Assembly (NCBI RefSeq): GCF_028288205.1 | Contig: NZ_JAQBOD010000009.1 | Location: 1-55,633 of the forward strand | DNA length: 55,633 nucleotides | Source: Mucilaginibacter sp. | GTDB taxonomy: Bacteria > Bacteroidota > Bacteroidia > Sphingobacteriales > Sphingobacteriaceae | Direction: 5' to 3' | In this document: positions 17,716-26,022 of the stretch, one piece after another | Layout of the letters: every line of letters begins with the position of its first letter | Numbering within the stretch: position 1 is the first letter of the stretch | Made by a program: the position numbers and the translations under genes | The notes under the pieces: generated by a model | What the model saw: the letters and a program-made list of their open reading frames with translations, nothing else | Told to the model about the DNA's origin: nothing | The model's database searches: none

Positions 17716-18142
17716 TCATTGGTAAAAAGCGTCCATATCCTGATTATAGCATATAACCACCATTGCTGCAAGGTGCAGTAACGTCTTCATGGGCTTGTTA
17801 GCCTGATGCGATACTCTTGATCTGCCACGTATACTGCTGCCCGAAGAATGTTCAAAAGGAGCAACACCGGAATAGCAGGCGAACTTTGATGGTTCATTGA
17901 TATCCTTAAATTCGTTTGTACACACAATCATAGCCGTTGCCGTTATTTTTCCAATACCTTGTACAGAAGTAACAATATTAAAAAGTCTTTTAAGAGGCTC
18001 ATCGCTGGCAATTAATTGATCAATGGCCTGCTTCTACTTTTTTAAGATCATCAGTAAGGGCATCCGTCGTGGCTTTGCAAAGCTTTAATGTTTGTTTGGC
18101 TAATGTTTTATCAATAACAGCCTGTTTATTTGTTGTCACAAA
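17716..18142 (-). pseudogene. IS110-family transposase remnant, frameshifted and lacking its 5' half
   Basis: The minus strand encodes the C-terminal half of an IS110-type transposase in two frames. The first (about 18142-18033) ends LCKATTDALTDDLKKVEA. The second (from about 18032) reads IDQLIASDEPLKRLFNIV, TSVQGIGKITATAMIVCTNE, FACYSGVAPFEHSSGSSIRG and KTLLHLAA. These are the Transposase_20 helix-hairpin and serine blocks. A single extra G near 18031 separates them. The N-terminal RuvC-like DEDD domain (about 200 residues) is missing, so it cannot move by itself. REP fragments abut both sides (17566-17577 and 18149-18175). Confidence 0.88.
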
Positions 18143-18148
18143 CCTAAA

Positions 18149-18272
18149 GGAGGAACGAAGTAATCTCTGCACATGCAAATCAAATGGGAGTAAATTTCTT
18201 TTTGGAACAATCATTAAAATGACTTTCTTATTTACTGTCCTATGTAGAGATTGCTTCGTTCCTCGCAATGAC
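18149..18272. repeat. right part of the split REP-like palindrome
   Basis: GAGGAACGAAGTAATCTCTG (from 18150) continues the arm that broke off at 17577. The complementary arm is at 18243-18272 (GTAGAGATTGCTTCGTTCCT then CGCAATGACG). The two arms enclose about 70 bases. Confidence 0.7.
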
Positions 18273-18307
18273 GCGCGCGAGATAGTGGCTCAGTGGGTTA
18301 CTACTAT

Positions 18308-18340
18308 ACCCTCTATCAATTCACTATAAAAATCCGGCCC
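18308..18340 (-). pseudogene. fragment of a second ddl 3' end
   Basis: On the minus strand these bases read PDFYSELIEG, nearly identical to the last residues of Ddl (VPDFYSELIEGNM) whose gene ends 180 bases away. The DNA match is about 30 bases with few changes. It is a leftover of a duplication or rearrangement. From here to 18480 there is no gene that I can support. Confidence 0.6.
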
Positions 18341-18480
18341 ACCCCGCTATTGCAAGCGTCTATAATAAATTAGCTGGTCCTGAAATAGGTTACGCTAAAT
18401 GCATATCTATCTTTAAGTGACACTATATTGTCAGTGATTTTGTTTCATGTTATCAAAATCCATCGATATTAGTCCAAAAT

Positions 18481-18506
18481 CTTGTTTCACACTCACGTGA
18501 AACAAG
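18481..18506 (-). terminator. terminator of ddl
   Basis: Perfect 10-base arms (CTTGTTTCAC and its complement) with a 6-base loop, followed on the minus strand by ATTTTGG. It lies 14 bases after the ddl stop. Confidence 0.75.
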
Positions 18507-18519
18507 CTAACAGTTTTAA

Positions 18520-19503
18520 CTACATATTCCCTTCAATCAGTTCACTATAAAAATCGGGCACACTCATACCGGCGGCCCTTACCTGCTGTGGTATAAGGCT
18601 GTTTGATGATTGGCCGGGTGTGGTATTTATTTCAATGAAATAGAAATCCAGTGTTTCGTCCAATAAAATAAAATCTATACGTACCATTCCGCGACAATTC
18701 AGGCGCAGGTAAACCTCGGTCAATATTTCAGCTATTTGCGCGTCTTTTTCAGGACTTAGATCGGCCGGTGTAATTTCTTCGGATACGCCTGTTGTATATT
18801 TTGCTTCATAATCAAAAAAATCTTTTGATGTGATGATCTCTGTGGCGGGCAAAACCGTTATTTTTCCATGCAAACGTGCAATGCCGCGGGTAAATTCGCG
18901 GCCCTTTATAAATTCTTCCACCAGTATTTGCTCGTCCTCATTAAAAGCTTTGGTTATGGCATCGGGCAACGCGGCCGCGTTATAAACCTTACTCATACCA
19001 ACACTGCTGCCGCCATTATTAGGCTTTATAAACAACGGAAACTTTAGGGTTGACGCAATGGTGCCAATATCATGACCATCTTTTTTAAACAACCGCATAG
19101 AACGTGCCGTATGCAAACCATGAATGCCATGCACAATGGTTTTAGTATAAGCCTTGTTCATACTGATGGCTGATGTGGTTACATCACAGGTATTGTACGG
19201 AATGTTTACCATATCAAGATAGCCTTGCATCTTACCATCTTCGCCCGGGGTACCGTGAATGGTAATAAAGGCAAAATCGAATTTTATCTTTTTGCCATCA
19301 ACTGTAATGCTGAAATCATTTTTATCAACATCTATCCTATTGCTTCCCTGCTCATAAAACCAACGGTCGCGGTTTATAAATATAGTGTATACGTTATACT
19401 TATCCTTATCTAAATTGACAGCAATATTTTGCGCGCTGTTTAGTGAAACTTCATATTCGCCGGTAAAGCCTCCGGCCAAAAGTGCTATGTTTTTGATTAT
19501 CAT
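18520..19503 (-). CDS. ddl: D-alanine--D-alanine ligase
   Basis: Ddl joins two D-Ala with ATP to make the terminal dipeptide of the peptidoglycan precursor. The 327-residue protein has the N-terminal substrate block LLAGGFTGEYEVSLNSAQNI and the ATP-grasp stretches FPLFIKPNNGGSSVGMSKV and EDEQILVEEFIKGREFTRGI. The metal-binding end is VRIDFILLDE, then FIEINTTPGQS. It is divergent from the PASTA-mltG operon, which also concerns the cell wall. A short broken copy of its 3' end lies downstream. Confidence 0.96.
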   Translation of the reverse strand: MIIKNIALLAGGFTGEYEVSLNSAQNIAVNLDKDKYNVYTIFINRDRWFYEQGSNRIDVDKNDFSITVDGKKIKFDFAFITIHGTPGEDGKMQGYLDMVNIPYNTCDVTTSAISMNKAYTKTIVHGIHGLHTARSMRLFKKDGHDIGTIASTLKFPLFIKPNNGGSSVGMSKVYNAAALPDAITKAFNEDEQILVEEFIKGREFTRGIARLHGKITVLPATEIITSKDFFDYEAKYTTGVSEEITPADLSPEKDAQIAEILTEVYLRLNCRGMVRIDFILLDETLDFYFIEINTTPGQSSNSLIPQQVRAAGMSVPDFYSELIEGNM

Positions 19504-19628
19504 ACGGCCAAATATAATTATTTTTTAAAGCAGGGTAACTAATTAGTACATTACTTTTTCAAACTACATAAATCCGAAATTATCCTTATGTTTGATGCTT
19601 AATTAAGTATAATTACACCTACTTGCAG

Positions 19629-20399
19629 ATGAATAAATTTGGGGCTTATATAAAAACTAAATCTTTCCGCAACACTTTGTTGTTTGCTATAGGTTCTGTA
19701 ATAACAGTGGTTTTAATTGCATTTTTCAGCCTGGGTTTTTATACCAATCACGGATCTGGCATACCTGTACCTAAATTAAAGGGGATGCCTATTGACAGGG
19801 CCATTAGTATATTAAAAGATCAGGGGTTTAACTACGAGATAGATTCTGTTTACAGGGGCGATGCCCCCCCGGGAACCGTGGTGGAGCAAGATCCTGATCC
19901 AGAGACAAACGTTAAAGAAAACCGGGTGATTTATTTAACCATGGTAACCCGTCAGGCACCTGCCATACCTTTGCCCGATATTGAACAAAAATCATTCATT
20001 GAAGCAGAAGCTGTTTTACTAAATAATGGTTTAAAGGTTGGCGATACTACCTACCGCGCTGATATTGCGCGTAATGTGGTATTAGAGGTAAGGTTAGGTG
20101 GGCAAATTATCAAAACCGGTACAAAGATCCCTAAAGGCTCTAAAATTGATTTGACATTGGGTGATGGCGCAGGTGCAAGTGAAGTAGAGGTACCTGATTT
20201 AATAAATCAGAATTTAAACGACATGAAGTTTGTGATAAATCAGTCGCGTTTAACCATAGGTACAATAACTTACCAGGGCAGTATTACAGACTCTACCAAT
20301 TTAATAATAATTGGGCAATCACCAATGAAAACAGATTCGGCAACTAAAGTGAGCATAGGTACAAGAATAAACCTTACAGTTATACAAGGCAAAAAATAG
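19629..20399 (+). CDS. membrane-anchored PASTA-domain protein
   Basis: About 256 residues. One transmembrane helix (about 16-38) precedes three extracytoplasmic PASTA domains: about 45-108 (IPVPKLKGMPIDRAISILKD), 112-178 (LPDIEQKSFIEAEAVLLNNG) and 185-254 (VEVPDLINQNLNDMKFVI). PASTA domains bind muropeptides or beta-lactams in other bacteria. No kinase or penicillin-binding domain is fused here, unlike PknB or PBP2x. I used the ATG at 19629 rather than the TTG two codons earlier. It leads a tightly packed run with the rhodanese and mltG genes, so a cell-wall scaffold or sensor role is likely. Confidence 0.88.
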   Translation: MNKFGAYIKTKSFRNTLLFAIGSVITVVLIAFFSLGFYTNHGSGIPVPKLKGMPIDRAISILKDQGFNYEIDSVYRGDAPPGTVVEQDPDPETNVKENRVIYLTMVTRQAPAIPLPDIEQKSFIEAEAVLLNNGLKVGDTTYRADIARNVVLEVRLGGQIIKTGTKIPKGSKIDLTLGDGAGASEVEVPDLINQNLNDMKFVINQSRLTIGTITYQGSITDSTNLIIIGQSPMKTDSATKVSIGTRINLTVIQGKK

Positions 20400-20402
20400 C
20401 TA

Positions 20403-20705
20403 ATGTATCAAATTGATGCACATACACTAATAAACAGGTTGCACAATGGCGAAATTCTAAATTTGCTGGATGTGCGTCAGGAAATAGAGTACCATACCTA
20501 TAACATTGGCGGTTATAATGTTCCATTATCAAAATTAAATAAAAACCCGGGCCAAATAAACTATAACAAAACAGACGAAATTATTGTTGTATGCAAAGTT
20601 GGATTGCGCAGCAAAACAGCCCAATCAATTTTGATAAATAATGGTTATCAAAATGTAAAAAACTTAAAAGGCGGATTAATCGCGCTGCAAAAATTACAGC
20701 GCTAA
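20403..20705 (+). CDS. single-domain rhodanese-like protein
   Basis: A 100-residue rhodanese fold protein. The LLDVRQEIEYHTYNI block and the active-site loop C64-K-V-G-L-R-S are present, so the catalytic Cys is intact and it may carry persulfide sulfur. It has no signal peptide. It begins 3 bases after the PASTA gene stop and ends 17 bases before mltG. Its link to cell-wall genes is unexplained, although this order is often kept in relatives. Confidence 0.9.
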   Translation: MYQIDAHTLINRLHNGEILNLLDVRQEIEYHTYNIGGYNVPLSKLNKNPGQINYNKTDEIIVVCKVGLRSKTAQSILINNGYQNVKNLKGGLIALQKLQR

Positions 20706-20722
20706 TAATATTTTAAAACATC

Positions 20723-21778
20723 ATGACTAAACAAAAAACATCATCAGGCGGGACATTCAGGAAATTTATTATTGCCCTGATAGTGTTGGTTGTTATAGGA
20801 TTGGGGGGCACCTTAATATTTTATTACCTAAGATACTTCGGACCTAATGTAACAGGTAAAGAGGAGTATTTATATATACACACCGGCGAAAACTTTGATG
20901 ATGTATATAAAACCATCAGAGATAAAGGGATTGTAAAAGATACTACCACTTTTTCATGGACGGCTCATAATATGAAATATGTGGGCCGTGTAAAACCCGG
21001 CAAATATCGCTTGCATAAAGGGATGAGTAATCGCAAATTGATCAGGATGCTTCAATTAGGAGAGCAAGAGCAGGTGGAGTTATCTTTTCATGTTTTTAGA
21101 ACTAAAGAACAGTTTGTAGCATTTGTAAGTAAAAAATTGGAGGCTGATTCATTAACCCTGCTTCATTATCTTGATTCTGCAAAATTTGTACAAGAATATG
21201 GCTTTAATACTGATAATGCATTTGTAATGATAATGCCCGATACTTACCAGCTATACTGGAACGTATCGCCCGAAAAGTTTTTTAAACGAATGTATTCACA
21301 TTATGAAAACTTTTGGACACCAGAACGTAAGCAACAGGCTGCTGCTATAGGCTTTAGCCAGCCGCAGGTATCTATACTGGCATCTATTGTTGATGCCGAG
21401 GCTGTTTATGACGATGAGATGCCCACTATTGCCGGTTTATACCTTAACAGACTACATAAGGGCATGAAGCTGGAGTCTGACCCTACCGTAATTTTTGCCA
21501 TGCAAGATTTTAGCATTCATCGTGTATTAAATAAACAACTTAGGGTTATTTCGCCCTATAATACGTATTTGCATACTGGCCTGCCGCCCGGGCCTATTAT
21601 GATGCCTTCAGTAAATGCGGTAAAGGCCGTACTTAATTACCAAAAGAATAATTATTTATATATGGTAGCCAAAGAAGATTTTTCAAACAGACATAACTTT
21701 GCTACCAACGTGGCCGAGCATAATATAAATGCTAATAAATTCCGTAAGGCGCTGGACGAACATAACATTAAAAAATAA
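20723..21778 (+). CDS. mltG: endolytic murein transglycosylase MltG
   Basis: MltG cuts nascent glycan strands at the inner membrane and sets their length. The 351-residue protein has a cytoplasmic tail, one transmembrane helix (about 14-36) and a YceG domain. The active-site region reads ASIVDAEA: many homologues have VEKET, so the first acid is D224 and the second, E226, is kept. The following NRLHKGMKLESDPTVIFA is the strongest family block. GLPPGPI and NHNFATNVAEHN-like endings are also present. It overlaps the thioesterase gene by one base (TAATG). Confidence 0.93.
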   Translation: MTKQKTSSGGTFRKFIIALIVLVVIGLGGTLIFYYLRYFGPNVTGKEEYLYIHTGENFDDVYKTIRDKGIVKDTTTFSWTAHNMKYVGRVKPGKYRLHKGMSNRKLIRMLQLGEQEQVELSFHVFRTKEQFVAFVSKKLEADSLTLLHYLDSAKFVQEYGFNTDNAFVMIMPDTYQLYWNVSPEKFFKRMYSHYENFWTPERKQQAAAIGFSQPQVSILASIVDAEAVYDDEMPTIAGLYLNRLHKGMKLESDPTVIFAMQDFSIHRVLNKQLRVISPYNTYLHTGLPPGPIMMPSVNAVKAVLNYQKNNYLYMVAKEDFSNRHNFATNVAEHNINANKFRKALDEHNIKK

Positions 21779-22185
21779 TGTTTGAATATTCTACCAAAAT
21801 ACGGGTGCGCTATGGCGAAACTGACCAGATGGGATACATGTATTATGGCAACTATGCCGAGTTTTATGAGGTTGGCCGGGTTGAAATGCTGCGCAGCCTT
21901 GGACTAACTTACAGCGGTATGGAAGCATCGGGCATAATGATGCCTGTGCTGGAGATGAAGAGTAAGTATTTAAAGCCTGCTTTATACGATGAGGAGATTA
22001 CGGTAAAAGTAATTATGGATAAAATGCCGGGTGTTAAAATTCATTTCAGGTATGAGCTTTATAATGAAAAAGAAGAACTGATACACCTGGCCGAAACCTT
22101 ATTGGTATTTGTGAATATGACAAACAATAGGCCCTGCTTGCCAACATCAGAATTTCTTGAAAAATTAAAAACATATTTTGAGTAA
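21778..22185 (+). CDS. acyl-CoA thioesterase, 4HBT/YbgC type
   Basis: A 135-residue hotdog-fold thioesterase. The active-site block is RVRYGETDQMGYMYYGNYAE followed by FYEVGRVEMLRS, with catalytic D16 and the downstream Asn/Glu of the 4-hydroxybenzoyl-CoA type. Likely a hydrolase of short or medium acyl-CoA in the cytoplasm. It overlaps mltG by one base and is followed after 11 bases by the BrkB gene, so it is translated in the same operon. Confidence 0.9.
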   Translation: MFEYSTKIRVRYGETDQMGYMYYGNYAEFYEVGRVEMLRSLGLTYSGMEASGIMMPVLEMKSKYLKPALYDEEITVKVIMDKMPGVKIHFRYELYNEKEELIHLAETLLVFVNMTNNRPCLPTSEFLEKLKTYFE

Positions 22186-22196
22186 ATTAGCTTCCA

Positions 22197-23168
22197 ATGA
22201 GATGGCTGCATCGTTTATTACTTCGGATTAAAACATACCGGACCTTTATTAAATGGACCAAATCTGTTGTACTGCCGGGGTTTGGCAATCTTTCCATTTA
22301 TGCAGTTGCTATTTCTTTAATAAATGAGTTTTTAGAAGACTCACTGCTAAACAAGGCATCATCCCTGGCTTACAACTTTATGCTGGCGTTTTTTCCGGGT
22401 GCGCTATTTTTATTTACGCTGATAGCCTATATACCGGTTAATAATTTCCAGGAAAAACTATTAGAACTATTGCATACTATTATGCCAACGTATGCTTACC
22501 TGGCCTTTGAAAGTACTATTGAGGATATTATAAAACATCAAAATGCCGGCCTGCTATCGTTAGGTTTTATATCGGCATTGTATTTTGCCACCAATGGGGT
22601 AAGCAACTTAATGCAAGCATTTAATAATTCATCACTCATACTTGAAAAACGAAGCTGGTTTAAACGCCGTGGCATAGCTATGCTACTTACGGTTGTAATA
22701 AGCATAGCACTTATAATTGCTATTGCTATGATGATAGCTGGCGAAAGTGTGATAACCTATATGCAAAGCCATGTGGCCAGCAAAAGCCATTTTTGGATAT
22801 ACCTGCTTACCTTATCCAGGTGGTTAATTATTGTAATTATATTTTTTGTTACCATTTCCTTACTTTATCGTTACGGGCCATCACATAAATTAAAGTGGGG
22901 CTTTTTAAATCCCGGGGCTATATTGGCAACAGGGCTTGCCATTTTAACATCGCTGGGCTTTACTTATTATATCAATAACTTTGCATCATATAATAAATTA
23001 TATGGCTCTATAGGTACCCTTATCGTGGTAATGTTATGGTTGTACTTAAACTCACTTATCTTGTTAATTGGCTTTGAACTAAACGCAAGTATTGACCTCT
23101 CCAAACGAAATTTAAAAATTGTAAAACCACGTTTTAATTCCTTCCGTGCCGAAAAACTAATAAAATAA
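22197..23168 (+). CDS. YihY/BrkB-family membrane protein
   Basis: A 323-residue inner-membrane protein with about six transmembrane helices. Family blocks are ASSLAYNFMLAFFPGALFLF (about residue 57), ATNGVSNLMQAFN, and YGSIGTLIVVMLWLYLNSLI (about 270-290), then GFELNASI. The family was once called ribonuclease BN by mistake; its real function is unknown. It is the last gene of the PASTA-mltG operon, before tRNA-Ser. Confidence 0.92.
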   Translation: MRWLHRLLLRIKTYRTFIKWTKSVVLPGFGNLSIYAVAISLINEFLEDSLLNKASSLAYNFMLAFFPGALFLFTLIAYIPVNNFQEKLLELLHTIMPTYAYLAFESTIEDIIKHQNAGLLSLGFISALYFATNGVSNLMQAFNNSSLILEKRSWFKRRGIAMLLTVVISIALIIAIAMMIAGESVITYMQSHVASKSHFWIYLLTLSRWLIIVIIFFVTISLLYRYGPSHKLKWGFLNPGAILATGLAILTSLGFTYYINNFASYNKLYGSIGTLIVVMLWLYLNSLILLIGFELNASIDLSKRNLKIVKPRFNSFRAEKLIK

Positions 23169-23237
23169 ACTCTCAAAAACTTAACTATCAGTCGATTACA
23201 AACTCTCAATCAATTGTTAAAAAAAGTGAGATTCAAG

Positions 23238-23268
23238 TTTGGCAATTCGGCCCGGTTTTGTACTTTTG
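23238..23268 (+). promoter_or_regulatory. consensus promoter of tRNA-Ser
   Basis: TTTG (23238-23241), 19 bases, then TACTTTTG (23261-23268): a full match to the Bacteroidota -33/-7 consensus. The -7 box ends 5 bases before the mature tRNA. Confidence 0.85.
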
Positions 23269-23273
23269 ACCCC

Positions 23274-23358
23274 GGAGAGCTGGCAGAGTGGTCGATTGCG
23301 GCAGTCTTGAAAACTGTTGACTGTAACAGGTCCTGGGGTTCGAATCCCTAGCTCTCCG
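23274..23358 (+). tRNA. tRNA-Ser (TGA anticodon)
   Basis: An 85-base class II tRNA with acceptor arms GGAGAGC and GCTCTCC and discriminator G. The anticodon loop is CTTGAAA (anticodon TGA) between CAGT and ACTG. There is a long variable arm, and the T-arm reads GGGGTTCGAATCCC with one mismatch at its end. CCA is not encoded. Its 3' end is the integration site of the small element that follows. Confidence 0.95.
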
Positions 23359-23360
23359 CT
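23338..23360 (+). repeat. attachment site, left copy (tRNA-Ser 3' end)
   Basis: 23 bases, from GTTCGAATCCCTAGC to the CT after the discriminator, are repeated exactly at 26094-26116. This is the typical target of a tyrosine recombinase: the element restored the tRNA 3' end on this side. Confidence 0.88.
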
Positions 23361-23450
23361 GAGAATAAAATGTGAACCCAAAACTCACATTTTATATGAT
23401 GAACTCAAAAAGTTAGTTCGATCATTGCAAAATATCTCTTAGATAGCATA

Positions 23451-23484
23451 AATCCTGCAAATTATAGATTTGCGGGATTTTTTG
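23451..23484 (+). terminator. hairpin terminator inside left end of the element
   Basis: Arms AATCCTGCAAAT (23451-23462) and its near complement (23468-23479) followed by six T. A weaker hairpin lies at 23366-23394. These stop tRNA transcription before the integrase fragment. The rest of 23359-23664 has no gene. Confidence 0.7.
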
Positions 23485-23528
23485 TTTTACCTAACAATCT
23501 TCAAAATTTATAAAAACGCTCAATGTTT

Positions 23529-23567
23529 TTGTGGCACATTGCACTTTGAAAAAAATGCGCCACAAAA
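23529..23567. repeat. candidate integrase arm sites, left end
   Basis: TTGTGGCAC at 23529-23537 and the inverted GCGCCACAAA at 23558-23567. The same word occurs twice at the right end (26023-26042). Repeated short sites near both att copies fit arm-type binding by the integrase N-terminal domain. Confidence 0.55.
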
Positions 23568-23664
23568 CTTGATATAAACCGTTGTATATCAACAGGTAAA
23601 GCACGTTAACGACTTGATTTTAAGACGCCATAATTCGACATTTATTAATTTAAAATCTTGAATT

Positions 23665-24342
23665 ATGTTAGAAAGCAGTTGTGGGCTCACCTTCTTTTTG
23701 AAGACCCCAAGAAAAGAGACCAAGATCAGGACCATCTATCTGCGAATTTATGTGGATGGTATTCCTAAGGAAACATCTACAAAACGCAAATGGGACATGG
23801 GTCGGTGGGACCAGAAAGCGGAAAGAGCTACCGGCAATAAAGAAGATGCGAGAACGATCAACTTCTTTTTAGATTCACTGGTTACAAAATTTAATCAGTG
23901 TACAAATGAGCTGTTGTATAATCAGCAGACAGTTACCACACAAAAGATCATGGATGCAATGCTTGGGAAAACGATCCCAAGAAATAAAGTACTGGAGGAA
24001 TTTCAACTGCACAATGATGAAGTACTGGCATTGGTTCCTACTGAATTCGCGATTGGTACGCACGAACGTTACGTCACGGCCAGGGCGCACGTCCAGGAAT
24101 TTATGCGCTTTAAGTATAATATCGAGGATATTGAATTCAGGGAGCTATCTTACGAGTTTGTAAAAGACTATGAATTTTATCTGAAAGCTGTTCGGAAGTG
24201 TAGTAATAATACAACGCTGAAATATATTTCAAATTTTAAAAAGATCGTTCTGAGGGCTATTGATAAAGATATTATTGAAGCTGATCCGTTTAAGCGCTTT
24301 AAAGGTACTACACCGTGCAATTTAGAGGCAAACGTGTTTTAA
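23665..24342 (+). pseudogene. tyrosine recombinase/integrase, catalytic domain missing
   Basis: 225 residues cover an arm-DNA-binding domain (about 8-90, LTFFLKTPRKE through YLRIYVDGIPKETST) and the SAM-like core-binding domain (about 105-215, HERYVTARAHVQEFMRFKYN through TLKYISNFKKIVLRA and DPFKRFKG). In Bacteroidota integrases the catalytic domain with R...HxxR...Y follows directly. Here the frame runs out after about ten unrelated residues (TTPCNLEANVF). So the 3' half, about 180 codons, is deleted. It was presumably the enzyme that inserted the element into tRNA-Ser. Confidence 0.85.
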
Positions 24343-24398
24343 GACCAAAATTGATCAACTTTTTAAATTAATTTATTGCGTATTTTTTTTATAAAATA

Positions 24399-24428
24399 TT
24401 GACAGCTAGTAATTTATTTTTTACCTTG
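24399..24428 (+). promoter_or_regulatory. promoter of the cargo gene pair
   Basis: TTG (24399-24401), 20 bases, TACCTTG (24422-24428). This is close to the consensus and placed 22 bases before the 105-residue protein's ATG, so the two cargo genes have a promoter of their own. Confidence 0.5.
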
Positions 24429-24450
24429 CCTATAAACTAAATCAATTATC

Positions 24451-24768
24451 ATGAGTGAAAAAAGACTAAATTCTGCTCAATTTAAAAAATTATTAATTGA
24501 GTACAATAGCCAAAATCCAGAAGTTTTGAAAAAAAAAGAATTCGAGCAGTGGTTGGAAGATCATATACTTACTCGACATGATCTGGCAGATAAGCTGTTG
24601 ACCGAAGTTCAAGAAGAATTGAAGGAACTTTCAAAGGTCTTGCCAAATAAAGGCAAAGATTTGGAGTTGGCTATTAAGAAAATTGAGGATGCTGCCATAT
24701 ACATGACGCATGGTGCCGCCGGGTATAATAAAGCGGCCACCGGCAAATTGGTTCTTCTAAAGAGGTAA
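24451..24768 (+). CDS. 105-residue unknown protein upstream of SagB-type gene
   Basis: A charged, mostly helical protein with no signal peptide, Cys or membrane helix. After a Lys/Glu-rich coil (about 10-65) comes ELAIKKIEDAAIYMTHG (about 73-89) and a short Gly/Ala/Thr-rich tail ending KLVLLKR. I do not recognise a family. Its stop is 10 bases before the GTG of the SagB-type gene and carries that gene's AAGAGG site, so the two are surely co-transcribed. Possibilities are a partner or substrate of the dehydrogenase, or an unrelated phage-type small protein. The IEDAAIYM helix loosely recalls Acb2/Tad1-type hairpin proteins, which is only a guess. Confidence 0.7.
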   Translation: MSEKRLNSAQFKKLLIEYNSQNPEVLKKKEFEQWLEDHILTRHDLADKLLTEVQEELKELSKVLPNKGKDLELAIKKIEDAAIYMTHGAAGYNKAATGKLVLLKR

Positions 24769-24778
24769 TATTTACTAC

Positions 24779-25843
24779 GTGCGAAAATTTAAGAGAGCCA
24801 AGAGTATTTATATATACTTTGAGGCAGGAGATTGTATTGGATGTAATTTTTTGACAAGAAATTTTTTTACTTGTAATTCCATAGCAATTGATATTCTTTG
24901 CAGTTCGGACCAATATAATAGTCTTGAATATTATCAAGAATTATTACCGGATTTCTCAATGAGTTCCATAACAAATCAATTAAGTGCTCTAATTAACGTA
25001 GGCGCATTAGTTGCTGAAGGAACTACTGAGGCATCGCTTGACGAGGAATTTGAAGATACCTGGGAATGGCACATATCGTCTGCGGCATTTCATTTTGGAA
25101 TGAAAGATGGACACTTCATTCCAACCGAAGACGCAATTGCGCTCCAAGAGGCTCGAACAAAATTTGATCCTTCCCCCCAACTATTTTCGACCAATGAAAA
25201 TTACGCGCAGGTAATCGAATTGCCGCTGCCAAATTTCGACAACAGCATTTTTAAAGTAATGTCTGAAAGGCGTACACACAGAAGCTATAAAGATAAATCT
25301 ATAACTATTAATGAATTGTCAACCTGCTTATTTTCAGGATTAGGGATAACGGGCTTCTATGAAAATCCCAATATTTGCGACTTGCCGATAAAGTGGACAC
25401 CTTCAGGAGGAGCAAGAAATCCGTATGAAGCTTATGTTTATTCTTTAAATGTTGACGGCCTTAATGAAGGAATCTTTCATTACTCAGCTTATGAAAATTC
25501 ACTTGGTACTATTCCTCAGCAGAAAGACTTACCGTCACCTGCCTTGATGTTGGGAAATCAAGATTGGGCGAATAACGCAGCCGCTATCATAATTTTGGTC
25601 GCAAATTTTGAAAGGACTATGTGGAAATATCCCGATTGCAATGCCTATAGGGTGGTATTGATTGAAGCGGGCCATATTGGCCAAAATATTTTATTGGCGG
25701 CGACCCAACAGGAATTGGTAGCTAATCCAACGAGCGCCCTAAATGATCAGCTGATAGAATCTTTGCTTAAAATCACGAAATTGACTCATTCGGCTGTATT
25801 CGCGATTGCGCTGGGACATCCAGATAAAAACAAACCGTCTTAA
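24779..25843 (+). CDS. SagB-type (nitroreductase-fold) dehydrogenase
   Basis: A 354-residue protein. The N-terminal part (1-135) is the poorly conserved SagB extension; the C-terminal part (about 145-350) is the flavin-binding nitroreductase fold. Blocks are VMSERRTHRSYKDKSIT, FSGLGITGF, TPSGGARNPYEAYVYSLNV, GIFHYSAYENSL and VVLIEAGHIGQNILLAATQ. SagB/ThcOx enzymes use FMN to oxidise azolines to azoles in RiPP peptides. No YcaO cyclodehydratase is present, so it is an orphan. The start is a GTG at 24779 with AAGAGG 13 bases upstream. It lies on the tRNA-Ser element. Confidence 0.85.
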   Translation: MRKFKRAKSIYIYFEAGDCIGCNFLTRNFFTCNSIAIDILCSSDQYNSLEYYQELLPDFSMSSITNQLSALINVGALVAEGTTEASLDEEFEDTWEWHISSAAFHFGMKDGHFIPTEDAIALQEARTKFDPSPQLFSTNENYAQVIELPLPNFDNSIFKVMSERRTHRSYKDKSITINELSTCLFSGLGITGFYENPNICDLPIKWTPSGGARNPYEAYVYSLNVDGLNEGIFHYSAYENSLGTIPQQKDLPSPALMLGNQDWANNAAAIIILVANFERTMWKYPDCNAYRVVLIEAGHIGQNILLAATQQELVANPTSALNDQLIESLLKITKLTHSAVFAIALGHPDKNKPS

Positions 25844-25895
25844 TAATCCAATTGCAAATAAAATATATTGCGCATATCCATTATTTAACTAACGG

Positions 25896-25994
25896 ATGGA
25901 AAAATTTCTAAAGAATTCACGTAAATTTGCGGAAGTAATCATTAGAATTATTGCGTTCATTAAAATCGAGAAGTTCATGCAGGAACTTTTCTAA
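25896..25994 (+). CDS. 32-residue ORF of unknown status
   Basis: MEKFLKNSRKFAEVIIRIIA then FIKIEKFMQELF. It is basic and amphipathic, and could be the tail of a broken transposase or a small peptide. No promoter or ribosome site is evident. The rest of 25844-26020 holds nothing I recognise. Confidence 0.25.
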   Translation: MEKFLKNSRKFAEVIIRIIAFIKIEKFMQELF

Positions 25995-26022
25995 GATATT
26001 AGGATTAGGGTCGAAATTTAAC

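Noticed and set aside
18020..18268. 82-residue minus-strand ORF as a separate gene
   Set aside because: Its 3' half is the frameshifted IS110 transposase and its 5' half is REP sequence.
23874..25010. minus-strand ORFs inside the integrative element
   Set aside because: They are antisense shadows of the integrase, the 105-residue protein and the SagB-type gene.
24451..25843. A complete azole-forming RiPP cluster
   Set aside because: No YcaO cyclodehydratase, transporter or protease is present, and the small protein has no Cys-rich core.
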